Positions 1 to 6,823 of a DNA stretch of 11,213 nucleotides are shown piece by piece (within the stretch, counting starts at the first letter, position 1; the number at the start of each line of letters is the position of its first letter). Origin of the DNA: an uncultured Campylobacter sp. (GTDB lineage Bacteria; Campylobacterota; Campylobacteria; Campylobacterales; Campylobacteraceae); assembly GCF_937997595.1 (NCBI RefSeq), contig NZ_CALKTS010000123.1, positions 1 to 11,213 of the forward strand. The letters run 5' to 3'. Both the position numbers and the translations under genes were made by a program. The notes under the pieces are model-generated. The model was not told where the DNA came from, ran no database searches, and was given only the letters and a program-made list of their open reading frames with translations.

Positions 1-2
1 CC

Positions 3-32
3 TTAAATTCTAAAGCTTTACCGGCCGCCACC
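3..32 (-). repeat. Third, more degraded copy of the lipoprotein 3' end
   Basis: TTAAATTCTAAAGCTTTA at 3-20 matches the ends at 306 and 477. It preserves the codons for SFRI plus stop on the minus strand, but the Gln codon is changed to a stop (CAA to TAA). Similarity fades within about 30 bases. The core TAAAGCTTTA at 11-20 is a perfect palindrome. The repeat may extend left of the window. Confidence 0.45.
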
Positions 33-305
33 TGCTTATCTTTACAGCAGCTTCGAAGCGCAAGCTTTGAATTCCAAACTTCATCCGTTACTCGCGCTTT
101 ATTTAGAAATGCTTGCCCTCGGGGTACTCGTCGCGTTTTACGGAGGTTTATTACTTCTTTGCAAATATTCATATTCCATTGCGGAGGTTCGCGCGAGTAA
201 AATTTTAGCGAAGCCGCCGCACAGGGGAAATTTTAATAAAATTTAGCATCGTTTCTCTGCGAGCATTCGCCACAACAAACAAATTTAAGCGAAATTTAGC
301 CGCGC

Positions 306-404
306 TTAAATCCTAAAGCTTTGTCCGCCAGTGTCGCCTCCCTGATCCGAACGATCGTCGCGCTCTTTTGAGTGTCCGTCACGCTTTCGTGCAGGCTCGT
401 TACG
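306..404 (-). pseudogene. Duplicated C-terminal fragment of the lipoprotein gene
   Basis: The minus strand encodes 32 codons ending KERDD...QSFRI and a TAA stop (306-308). This matches the true lipoprotein C-terminus, which ends QERDD...RQSFRI with a TAG stop at 477-479. The two stops are 171 bases (57 codons) apart, so the copy lies in frame with the gene and no other stop separates them. Readthrough of the TAG would append 57 residues ending in a second copy of the same tail. The bases just after each stop also match (CTAAATTT..., then TTTGTTG), so the duplicated unit extends past the stop to about 269. I infer a tandem duplication of the gene's 3' end followed by drift. Confidence 0.6.
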
Positions 405-476
405 CTTCTGCGAAGACTTGCCGCTTTCCTGCGGGTGGCGGTCGCAACAAAAAATTTGAGTAAAATTTAGCGCTAC

Positions 477-1346
477 CTAAATTCTAAAGCTTTGCCTATC
501 GGTCGCCTCTTCAAGCCCAGAATTATCGTCGCGCTCCTGCGAGCGCCCGCCGCGAGGCTCCTGTCTAGGCTGCACGCCAAAGCCCTCCAAGACCTTCCCG
601 ATACTTTCGTTTGCGTCCTTGATGATGCCTTGCAGGCTTTCGCCCATTTTATCAAGATTTTTGCCCGCCTCGCGCGCCGCCGCCTCGCCCTGCTTTAGCA
701 GATCCTTGGTCCTGTCCACGTTGCGAGCGGCGAAATCGTTCAGCGCTTCGGGCGCCTTTTTCTGCAAATTTTGCAAAGCCTCGCCCAAAACTTTAGCATC
801 GTTTGCAAGCTCGTCTATCGTGGAGTTCAGATCGGATTTTTGCTTACTCTCAAAGCCCTGCGGCACGGAATTTTGCACGGAGCCTTGCGTAGAATTTTGC
901 GTGGAGCTTTGAGCCAAACTTTGCCCAGAGCTATCCGCGCCTTTATTAAAATTTTGCCCTTGATTACCCGCACTAAAATTCTGTTCCGATCGTGCGCTTT
1001 GCTCGCGATCTTGCGCATCCGATCCGCCGTCGCAGCCGCTCAAAACACACGTCGCGGCTAGCGCCAAAGTAAAATTTCGCGCCGCGCTTATAAAGCTAAA
1101 ATCGTTTATAAAATTAAAATTTCTAGCGCGACCTTCTGAGATAAAATTTAATCCGCCCTGCGCTGAGATAAAATTTCGCCCGTCGCTAGCCCGAATAAAA
1201 TTCTGCCCGCCGTCCGCCAAAGTAAAATTTCGCGCACCGCTTGCCGAAACGAAATTTCGCTCTCGCTCAAAGCCCAGTTCGCCGATCGTTTCGATAAAAT
1301 TCTGCGCCAAATCCCGTCCGCACCCTTTCAAAATTCGTCTTTTCAA
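477..1346 (-). CDS. Putative repeat-containing lipoprotein
   Basis: The family is not recognised. The product is 289 residues with a TTG start. That start is favoured because AAAGGAG (1353-1359) lies 6 bases upstream, overlapping the stop of the preceding CinA-like gene, so the two are coupled. Residues 1-7 (MKRRILK) look like the charged start of a signal peptide. A hydrophobic stretch and lipobox (LALAATCVLSGC, Cys105) appear only after about 85 intervening residues, which are built around five tandem 9-residue repeats (consensus RNF-I-x-A-x-G-G). After Cys105 comes a Gln/Ser/Asn-rich linker to about residue 155, again with QNF and QNS motifs. A charged helical, probably coiled-coil, domain follows to about residue 257, then a polar Arg/Asp/Gln-rich tail. 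If the signal works, the product is a membrane-anchored periplasmic or outer-membrane lipoprotein. The long insert makes export doubtful. Role unknown. Confidence 0.65.
   Translation of the reverse strand: MKRRILKGCGRDLAQNFIETIGELGFERERNFVSASGARNFTLADGGQNFIRASDGRNFISAQGGLNFISEGRARNFNFINDFSFISAARNFTLALAATCVLSGCDGGSDAQDREQSARSEQNFSAGNQGQNFNKGADSSGQSLAQSSTQNSTQGSVQNSVPQGFESKQKSDLNSTIDELANDAKVLGEALQNLQKKAPEALNDFAARNVDRTKDLLKQGEAAAREAGKNLDKMGESLQGIIKDANESIGKVLEGFGVQPRQEPRGGRSQERDDNSGLEEATDRQSFRI
1125..1259 (-). repeat. 27-base tandem repeat array, five units, each with one RAATTY motif
   Basis: RAATTY hexamers start at 1117, 1144, 1171, 1198, 1225 and 1252, exactly 27 bases apart. One more lies 45 bases away on each side (1072 and 1297). 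Read on the minus strand, each unit encodes nine residues, as in RNFVSASGA, RNFTLADGG and RNFISAQGG (lipoprotein residues 30-74). The hexamer is nearly invariant, while the rest of each unit drifts but stays GC-rich. A further 27-base step links motifs at 949 and 976 in the same gene. The array lies between the charged N-terminus and the lipobox of the encoded protein. Confidence 0.8.
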
Positions 1347-1352
1347 AATCCG

Positions 1353-1359
1353 CTCCTTT
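1353..1359 (-). promoter_or_regulatory. Ribosome binding site for the lipoprotein gene
   Basis: AAAGGAG on the minus strand, 6 bases before the TTG at 1346-1344. It decides the start: it supports beginning at MKRRILK, so the repeat region is translated. No ATG, GTG or TTG lies close enough upstream of the hydrophobic segment to give a normal short signal peptide. The site overlaps the TAA stop (1358-1360) of the CinA-like gene, implying coupled translation. Confidence 0.65.
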
Positions 1360-2488
1360 AAATTTCATCTCTTGCAGGCGCGCTTGGAAGCCGCCCGAAA
1401 AACAGATCGCTTCTAAGCTTCAAAAGCAAGCAGATAGCGATATCGGCGCTTTGTTCGCGGATGTAGTTTCGATCACCTTTTAGATGAAATTCCCCGACGA
1501 TCTGTTTGCCGCCCTGCTCCTTCGCGCCGATAAAGACCGTCCCTACGGGCTTTTGCGCGCTTCCGCCGCCGGGGCCTGCGATACCGCTTACTGCAAGAGC
1601 GAAGCTCGCCCCGCTGCTTTGCAGCGCGCCCTCCAGCATCTCGTCCACGGTCTGCGCGCTGACCGCGCCGTAGCGTGCGAGCGTATCTTCGCTCACGTTG
1701 AGCCAGAGATTTTTTATCTCATTGGCGTAGCTTACGAGCGAGCCGTCAAAAACGTCGCTCACGCCCGCGACTGCGCCGAATTTTGCGGCGATGAGCCCTG
1801 CGGTGCAGCTTTCGGCAAAGGTGATCTTAGCGCCTATTTCGCGCAGTCTATCCACCACGAAGCCCATAAAATCGCCGCCTTCGATGTAGCAGCTCTCATA
1901 ATACTTGCCGACGCTCTGCAAAAACGCGTCCAGCGCTCCGAATTTCATCGCACTGGCGCGCACTAGCAGCAAAAAGGAGCAGGGCCTACTGATCGTAAGC
2001 GAAATTTTATAACTGATCGCGAGGCTTTCTAGGCGCTGCTTTACGCTTTCGTATTCGCAATCGAATAGATAAAAGCTCTCGCCCGCGCTCGGCGCGTCTT
2101 GAAGGATCGGCGGCAGGCTCTGCAAGCAAAGCGCCTTGATCACGTTTACCGAGCAGCCTCTGACATTTAGCAGGAAGCTGTTTTTAGCCACCGTGCGCGC
2201 CATCGAGGGCGCTAAGGTTTCTCCGTTTTTCAGCTCGAGCGAATCGAAAGAGAGCGTCGATAAAATTTTACCGACGACCGCGTAGGCGGAGTTTGCCGCA
2301 AAGATCGTGATAAAATCGTACGAATCGATCATCTTTTCAAGCGCGAAGGGCAAAACCTTATCGTTTTCGCTTAAGAATTTCAGATCGTCGATTCGCCCGA
2401 AAACACGTTCGTAGCTGCGATAAATATAGCTCATCAAAGCCGCGTCGTAGCGGATCTCCTCGCCGATTACAAGGATGATATTTTTCAT
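1358..2488 (-). CDS. CinA-family protein with C-terminal PncC (nicotinamide-nucleotide amidase) domain
   Basis: The product is 376 residues from the ATG at 2488-2486. I chose this start because GAGGG (2494-2498) lies 5 bases upstream. An in-frame ATG at 2515 overlaps a TATAAT box and would be untranscribed or leaderless. Residues about 210-360 form the CinA C-terminal domain, with ESCTAG (226-231), YANEIK (254-259) and SGIAGPGGG followed by KPVGTV (301-317). This domain deamidates nicotinamide mononucleotide to nicotinate mononucleotide in NAD recycling. The first 200 residues have the length and place of the usual CinA molybdopterin-binding-like pyrophosphatase domain, but the GGLGPT-type motif is absent, so that activity is doubtful. 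C. jejuni has a similar gene beside ileS (recalled as Cj1062). It is first gene of a two-gene unit with the lipoprotein. Despite the name, CinA does not establish a role in competence here. Confidence 0.85.
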   Translation of the reverse strand: MKNIILVIGEEIRYDAALMSYIYRSYERVFGRIDDLKFLSENDKVLPFALEKMIDSYDFITIFAANSAYAVVGKILSTLSFDSLELKNGETLAPSMARTVAKNSFLLNVRGCSVNVIKALCLQSLPPILQDAPSAGESFYLFDCEYESVKQRLESLAISYKISLTISRPCSFLLLVRASAMKFGALDAFLQSVGKYYESCYIEGGDFMGFVVDRLREIGAKITFAESCTAGLIAAKFGAVAGVSDVFDGSLVSYANEIKNLWLNVSEDTLARYGAVSAQTVDEMLEGALQSSGASFALAVSGIAGPGGGSAQKPVGTVFIGAKEQGGKQIVGEFHLKGDRNYIREQSADIAICLLLKLRSDLFFGRLPSAPARDEI

Positions 2489-2513
2489 AAAGACCCTCAT
2501 TAAATTTTCGCAC

Positions 2514-2519
2514 ATTATA
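2514..2519 (-). promoter_or_regulatory. -10 box for the CinA-like gene
   Basis: The minus strand reads TGCTATAATG, with a perfect TATAAT at 2519-2514. Transcription would begin near 2507, leaving a leader of about 19 bases before the ATG at 2488. No clear -35 is seen, which is normal for Campylobacter sigma-70 promoters. The position argues against the longer upstream start at 2515. Confidence 0.6.
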
Positions 2520-2534
2520 GCATAAACGCAGACT

Positions 2535-2552
2535 GCTCTTTCAGAGCTTTTT
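2535..2552 (+). terminator. Weak hairpin plus T-run in the ileS upstream region
   Basis: GCTCT, loop TTC, AGAGC, then five T. This has intrinsic-terminator shape on the plus strand but only a 5-pair stem. No plus-strand gene precedes it. It could stop stray transcription entering the ileS operon, act as an early leader hairpin, or be chance. Confidence 0.25.
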
Positions 2553-2560
2553 AATGGCGT

Positions 2561-2571
2561 TTTGGATAAAC
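2561..2571 (+). promoter_or_regulatory. Possible -10 region of the ileS operon promoter
   Basis: TTTGGATAAAC resembles an extended -10 (TG, one base, then ATAAAC) and follows T-rich sequence. It would give a start near 2578 and a leader of about 30 bases. An alternative lies around 2514-2522 (ATTATAGCA), sharing bases with the divergent promoter. Neither can be preferred firmly. Confidence 0.3.
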
Positions 2572-2606
2572 TTCACAAATTTTTTAAGACACGAAAAGGT
2601 ACAAAT

Positions 2607-5366
2607 ATGGACTACAAAGATACTCTCTTTCTTCCTACTACGGATTTTGCGATGCGAGGCGCACTGCCGCAAAACGAACCTGCGCGGTTTAAGGCATGGT
2701 ACGAGCAGCGTAAAATTTACGAAAAGATGAAGGCTAAACGCAAGGGCGCAAGCGTTAGCTTTAATATCCACGACGGTCCGCCGTATGCCAACGGACACCT
2801 CCACATCGGCCACGCGCTGAATAAAATTTTAAAAGACATCATCACCAAAACCCATTATTTCTTCGGCGAGGAGATCCGCTACGTGCCGGGCTGGGACTGC
2901 CACGGCCTGCCGATCGAGCAGCAAGTAGAGATTAAACTCGGAGATAAGAAAAAATCGCTTTCAAAAGTGCAGATCCGCGAGCTTTGCAGACAGCACGCCA
3001 AAGAGTTCATCGACGTGCAGCGCAATGAATTTAAAGATATGGGGATTTTGGGCGACTGGGACGATCCGTATCTGACGCTAAAATTTGAGTTTGAGGCTGA
3101 AATTTACAAAGCGCTCTGCCAGATCGCAAAAAAAGGAATTCTAATCGAGCGAAGTAAGCCCGTATTTTGGAGCTGGGCGGCAAAAAGTGCGCTTGCGGAA
3201 GCCGAGGTCGAATACAAAGACAAAGAGGACTACTCGATCTTCGTGGCATTTGATCTAAGCGGTGAAGCAAACGCTAAAATCGGCGCAAAAGGCGCTAAAG
3301 CGGTCATCTGGACGACCACGCCTTGGACGCTGCCTGCAAACGGCGCAATATCTTTGAACCCGAATGAAATTTACGCGCTGACGAGCGAAAATTTAATCCT
3401 TGCTAAACCTCTGGTCGAAAGCCTCGTAAGCCTGGGCATCACCAAGGGCGAGATCGTAAAAGAATTTAAGGCTACCGAGCTTGAGGGCTTAAACGCGATC
3501 AACCCGCTAAATGATAGAGCTTCGAAATTTATCCTCGGCGAGCACGTTTTAATGGACGGCGGCACCGGGCTCGTGCATACGGCTCCTGGACACGGCGAGG
3601 ACGATTATTTCGTAGGGCTTAAATACGGCATCGAAGTGCTGATGCCGGTGGATGAGGGCGGCTGTTTCGATCAAACCCTTAAAACTAAAAAACTTTTCCG
3701 CGAAGACGTCGTGGATGAGCTTGTGGGGATGCATATTTTCAAAGCGAACGAGAGAATTTTGCAGCTTTTAGGTCCCGCGCTTATCAAATCCGGTAAATTC
3801 GTCCACTCCTATCCGCACTGCTGGCGCACGCACAAGCCGGTGATCTACCGCGCGACGAAGCAGTGGTTTATCGCGATGGACGAGCCCAAGCTTAGCGGCA
3901 AGACGCTGCGCCAAGTAGCCCTTGAAGAGATCGAAAAGGTTAAATTTTATCCGCAAAGCGGCATCAACCGCCTAAGCTCGATGATAGAAAACCGCCCTGA
4001 TTGGTGTATCTCGCGCCAAAGGGATTGGGGCGTGCCGATCGCGTTTTTCCGCGACAAAAGCACCAAAGAGCCGATCTTTGATGAGAAAATTTTAAATAAT
4101 ATCTACGAAATTTTTAAGGCTAAGGGCGCGGATGCTTGGTGGCAGATGGAAATTTCGGAGCTTTTACCACAGGATAGCGGCTATAAGCCTGAAAATTTAG
4201 AAAAGGTGATGGATATCTTAGACGTTTGGTTCGATAGCGGCTCGACGTGGAAGGCGGTGCTGCAAAGCGGCGCCTACGATGCAGGCAAATTCCCCGCGGA
4301 TATGTATCTTGAGGGCAGCGACCAACACCGCGGCTGGTTTCAAAGCTCACTGCTTCTAAGCTGCGCGATTAACGAATGCGCGCCGTACAAGAGCATCCTC
4401 ACGCACGGATTTACCGTCGATGAGAAGGGTCAGAAGATGAGTAAGTCCGTCGGAAACGTCGTCTATCCGCAAGAGGTCGCAAAGAGCCACGGCGTGGAAA
4501 TTTTACGCCTGTGGGTCGCGATGAGCGATTATTCGACCGATCTAAAGATCAGCGACAATATCCTAAAGCAGGTAAGCGAGCAGTACCGCAAGATCCGAAA
4601 TACGATAAGATTTCTGCTCGCAAGCACCAGCGATCTGGGCGAGATCGAGACGAGCAATTTTACGCGGCTCGACCGCTGGATCCTAACGCGCGCGGCAAAC
4701 GCCTTTGCGGGCGCGGAAGCGGCGTTTAAAAACTACGATTTTTCAAAGGGCTTCAATCAGCTACTAAATTTCTTAAGCGCCGATCTGAGCGGAATTTATC
4801 TTGATATTTGCAAAGATAGGCTCTATTGCGACGCACCTGACGAGCCGCGCCGCAGAAGCGCGCAAAGCGCGATCGCTCTGATCACGCGAGCGCTGCTGCC
4901 TCTGATCGCGCCTACGCTAACCTACACGATCGACGAGGTGATGCAGTTTGCGCCGCGTATCATCAAGGAGGGCAAGGAAGACGTCTTCGATCTGATCTAC
5001 AAGCCGATAGAATTTGACGATTTCATAGAATTCGACGAAATTTTAATCAAATCGAGGGAGAAATTTTTCGAGCTTATCGACGGGCTTAAAAAGGATAAGA
5101 TCATCAAATCGACGCTTGAGTTGGTTTTGCAGACGAGCTCGAACGAAATTTTATCAAACGACATCCTAGGCGTGGCGGATTGGTTCATGGTAAGCGACGT
5201 GGACACTCTGCAAAGCGGAGAAGCTCTGGCGGAGTTTAAGATAAACGACGAAATTTTCCGCCTCGTAAAATCCTCTAAACATAAATGCCCGAGATGCTGG
5301 AAATTTAACGCAAAAGAGCCTGATGAGCTCTGCCCGCGCTGCGCGAAGGTCATGCATGCTCGCTAG
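2607..5366 (+). CDS. ileS: Isoleucine--tRNA ligase
   Basis: Cytoplasmic class I aminoacyl-tRNA synthetase that charges tRNA-Ile and edits misactivated valine. The product is 919 residues, the usual bacterial size. The ATG at 2607 was chosen because AAAAGG (2594-2599) sits 7 bases upstream; an in-frame TTG at 2562 lacks such a site. Visible in order: HLHIGH with the HIGH signature at 66-69, the CP1 editing domain with WTTTPWTLPAN (235-245) and the later HTAPGHGEDD motif, DVWFDSGSTW, KMSKS at 610-614, an anticodon-binding helical region, and a C-terminal zinc finger with Cys894, Cys897, Cys909 and Cys912. The zinc finger and length fit the standard bacterial form rather than the eukaryote-like, mupirocin-resistant one. 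It heads the plus-strand operon, and its last 11 bases overlap the next small gene. Many Lys/Glu-Ile pairs are written AAA ATT or GAA ATT before T, creating RAATTY motifs. Confidence 0.98.
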   Translation: MDYKDTLFLPTTDFAMRGALPQNEPARFKAWYEQRKIYEKMKAKRKGASVSFNIHDGPPYANGHLHIGHALNKILKDIITKTHYFFGEEIRYVPGWDCHGLPIEQQVEIKLGDKKKSLSKVQIRELCRQHAKEFIDVQRNEFKDMGILGDWDDPYLTLKFEFEAEIYKALCQIAKKGILIERSKPVFWSWAAKSALAEAEVEYKDKEDYSIFVAFDLSGEANAKIGAKGAKAVIWTTTPWTLPANGAISLNPNEIYALTSENLILAKPLVESLVSLGITKGEIVKEFKATELEGLNAINPLNDRASKFILGEHVLMDGGTGLVHTAPGHGEDDYFVGLKYGIEVLMPVDEGGCFDQTLKTKKLFREDVVDELVGMHIFKANERILQLLGPALIKSGKFVHSYPHCWRTHKPVIYRATKQWFIAMDEPKLSGKTLRQVALEEIEKVKFYPQSGINRLSSMIENRPDWCISRQRDWGVPIAFFRDKSTKEPIFDEKILNNIYEIFKAKGADAWWQMEISELLPQDSGYKPENLEKVMDILDVWFDSGSTWKAVLQSGAYDAGKFPADMYLEGSDQHRGWFQSSLLLSCAINECAPYKSILTHGFTVDEKGQKMSKSVGNVVYPQEVAKSHGVEILRLWVAMSDYSTDLKISDNILKQVSEQYRKIRNTIRFLLASTSDLGEIETSNFTRLDRWILTRAANAFAGAEAAFKNYDFSKGFNQLLNFLSADLSGIYLDICKDRLYCDAPDEPRRRSAQSAIALITRALLPLIAPTLTYTIDEVMQFAPRIIKEGKEDVFDLIYKPIEFDDFIEFDEILIKSREKFFELIDGLKKDKIIKSTLELVLQTSSNEILSNDILGVADWFMVSDVDTLQSGEALAEFKINDEIFRLVKSSKHKCPRCWKFNAKEPDELCPRCAKVMHAR

Positions 5367-5466
5367 CCCCATAAGTCTTGGTTTCGTATTTTTTACGATC
5401 GCGCTAATCTGCGTAGCGACGGGCGTGGGGATCTATTTCGTGAATAAATTTAAGGATGGCAGATGA
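5356..5466 (+). CDS. Small single-span membrane protein between ileS and gatA
   Basis: A 36-residue open frame starting MLASPISLGF. One hydrophobic helix (about residues 6-29, through FVFFTIALICVATGVGIYF) is followed by a basic tail NKFKDGR, suggesting N-out/C-in insertion in the inner membrane. The ATG overlaps the end of ileS by 11 bases and has AAGG (5346-5349) 6 bases upstream. Its TGA overlaps the gatA ATG as ATGA (5463-5466). This double coupling is strong evidence that it is translated, although it is short enough to be missed by gene finders. C. jejuni has a similarly tiny gene here (recalled as Cj1060c). Function unknown; no link to tRNA charging is shown beyond position. Confidence 0.8.
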   Translation: MLASPISLGFVFFTIALICVATGVGIYFVNKFKDGR

Positions 5467-6821
5467 TAAGTTTGAAAGAGGCTCTAAAGCTGAGCGGGGA
5501 TGAAATTTCGGCACTTGGAGCGGAGCTAAAGGATAAAATTTTAAAAACCAAAGAGCTCGGCGCCTACGTCGAGCAGCTCACGGGCGAGGCTCTAAACATC
5601 AGCGGCGAGGGTGTGCCGATCGCGATCAAAGATAACATTCAGGTAAAAGATTGGAGCGTCACCTCGGCGAGTAAAATTTTGCAAGGCTACGTTGCGCCAT
5701 ACGACGCGACGGTGATCAAAAAGCTACGCGAGCGCGGCCTGGCGCCGTTTGGACGGACGAATATGGATGAGTTTGCGATGGGAAGCACGACTGAGAGCTC
5801 ATTCTACGGCAAAACTCTCAATCCGACCGATCACTCGCGCGTACCCGGCGGCAGTAGCGGCGGAAGCGCGGCTGCCGTAGCGGCAAATATCGCCGTAGCC
5901 GCACTCGGAAGCGATACGGGCGGCTCGATCCGCCAACCAGCGGCATTTTGCGGCTGCGTAGGTTTTAAGCCAAGCTACGGCAGGGTCAGCCGCTACGGGC
6001 TCGCGGCGTATTCGAGCAGCCTCGATCAGATAGGACCGATCACGCGCAGCGTCGAGGACGCGGCGATCTTATACGACATCATCGCAGGCCGCGACGAGAT
6101 GGACAGCACGAGCTACGCGGGCGCTTACGAAAGCACCGCGGATAAGCTAAACGCCGATCGCAAGCTTAAGATCGCCGTTATAAAAAATTATATCGACGAG
6201 GCCTCGCAGCAGGTCAAAGAGGCTTTAAATTTGACTATAGAAAAGCTAAAATCATTCGGCCATGAGATCGTTTACCGTGATCTTTGCAGCTCCAAATACG
6301 ACATCGCGACCTACTACATCATCGCAACCGCCGAGGCTAGCGCAAATTTAAGCCGCTACGACGGCGTGCGCTACGGAAACCGCGCGAAGGCTTTAAATTT
6401 AAAAGAGCTCTACGCCAACACCCGCGGCGAAGGATTTGGCGACGAGGTCAAGCGCCGTATGCTTCTAGGCACCTTCGTGCTAAGCAGCGGCTACTACGAC
6501 GCGTATTACATCAAAGCGCAGAAAGCAAGGGCTTTCATTAAAAGCGAATATGAGGAAATTTTAAAAGACGCCGATTTAATCTTTATGCCGATCGCGCCTG
6601 GAGTGGCATATAAATTCGGCGAGCTTAGCGATCCGCTGCGTGCGTATCTTAGCGACATCTACACGATCGGCGTAAATTTAGCGGGGCTCCCCGCAATCTC
6701 CGTGCCGGTAGCGAAAAACAAAGAGGCTCTTAATATCAGCGCGCAGCTCATCGGGCGCGCCTACGACGAACAAACGGTGCTGGACGGCGGCTTGAGTTTA
6801 GAAAAAATCGTGAAAGGATAA
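5463..6821 (+). CDS. gatA: Glutamyl/aspartyl-tRNA(Gln/Asn) amidotransferase subunit A
   Basis: Glutaminase subunit of GatCAB. It releases ammonia from glutamine, which GatB uses to convert Glu-tRNA-Gln to Gln-tRNA-Gln (and Asp-tRNA-Asn to Asn-tRNA-Asn) in species lacking the direct synthetases. The product is 452 residues, a little short for the family but complete. The amidase signature is clear: Lys56 in VPIAIKDN, the Ser-rich loop PGGSSGGSAAA with Ser131, and GSDTGGSIRQPA with nucleophile Ser155. The spacing (75 and 24 residues) matches the known Lys-Ser-Ser triad of GatA. The start at 5463 has AAGGA (5452-5456) 6 bases upstream and overlaps the stop of the small membrane gene. gatB and gatC are not in the window; gat genes are often scattered in Campylobacter. 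guaB follows after 2 bases. Confidence 0.96.
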   Translation: MISLKEALKLSGDEISALGAELKDKILKTKELGAYVEQLTGEALNISGEGVPIAIKDNIQVKDWSVTSASKILQGYVAPYDATVIKKLRERGLAPFGRTNMDEFAMGSTTESSFYGKTLNPTDHSRVPGGSSGGSAAAVAANIAVAALGSDTGGSIRQPAAFCGCVGFKPSYGRVSRYGLAAYSSSLDQIGPITRSVEDAAILYDIIAGRDEMDSTSYAGAYESTADKLNADRKLKIAVIKNYIDEASQQVKEALNLTIEKLKSFGHEIVYRDLCSSKYDIATYYIIATAEASANLSRYDGVRYGNRAKALNLKELYANTRGEGFGDEVKRRMLLGTFVLSSGYYDAYYIKAQKARAFIKSEYEEILKDADLIFMPIAPGVAYKFGELSDPLRAYLSDIYTIGVNLAGLPAISVPVAKNKEALNISAQLIGRAYDEQTVLDGGLSLEKIVKG

Positions 6822-6823
6822 GT

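Larger units (their letters stand above)
1..476. other. Gene-poor region with decayed copies of a lipoprotein gene 3' end
   Basis: No convincing gene is seen here. The stretch is rich in AAATTT-type motifs (about nine RAATTY hexamers). It carries two degraded copies of the tail of the adjacent minus-strand lipoprotein gene, listed separately at 306-404 and 3-32. On the plus strand, an ATG at 109 opens 45 codons to a stop at 244-246. This would encode a peptide with one hydrophobic segment (core LALGVLVAFYGGLLLLC), but no ribosome binding site precedes it and I do not call it a gene. The region may continue a repeat field to the left of the window. Confidence 0.5.

Noticed and set aside
109..246. 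A 45-codon plus-strand frame with one hydrophobic stretch
   Set aside because: It has no ribosome binding site, lies in repeat debris, and has no coupled neighbour. Left as a mention only.
619..1061. Overlapping plus-strand open frames opposite the lipoprotein gene
   Set aside because: They lack ribosome binding sites and show no motif. The minus frame has a Shine-Dalgarno site, a lipobox, tandem protein repeats and a helical domain.
1125..1259. The 27-base periodic array as a CRISPR
   Set aside because: There are no unique spacers between conserved repeats. Only the hexamer is constant, the units drift gradually, and the whole array is an open coding frame.
1484..1966. A 160-codon plus-strand open frame
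   Set aside because: It is antisense to the PncC domain of the CinA-like gene, whose motifs are clear. It has no recognisable domain, and long antisense frames are expected in GC-rich genes.
1353..2520. The cinA name plus uptake-like motifs as evidence of a local competence locus
   Set aside because: The visible domain is a housekeeping NMN deamidase. The competence link comes from gram-positive gene naming, and no com, ctsM or pilus gene is in the window.
2489..2606. A T-box or other riboswitch in the ileS leader
   Set aside because: The region is too short, with no T-box sequence or specifier stem. T-box control of ileS is not known in Campylobacterota. Only a weak 5-pair hairpin is present.
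2562..2606. An upstream TTG start adding 15 residues to IleS
   Set aside because: There is no ribosome binding site for it, and it overlaps the likely promoter. The ATG at 2607 has AAAAGG at proper spacing and gives the family length.
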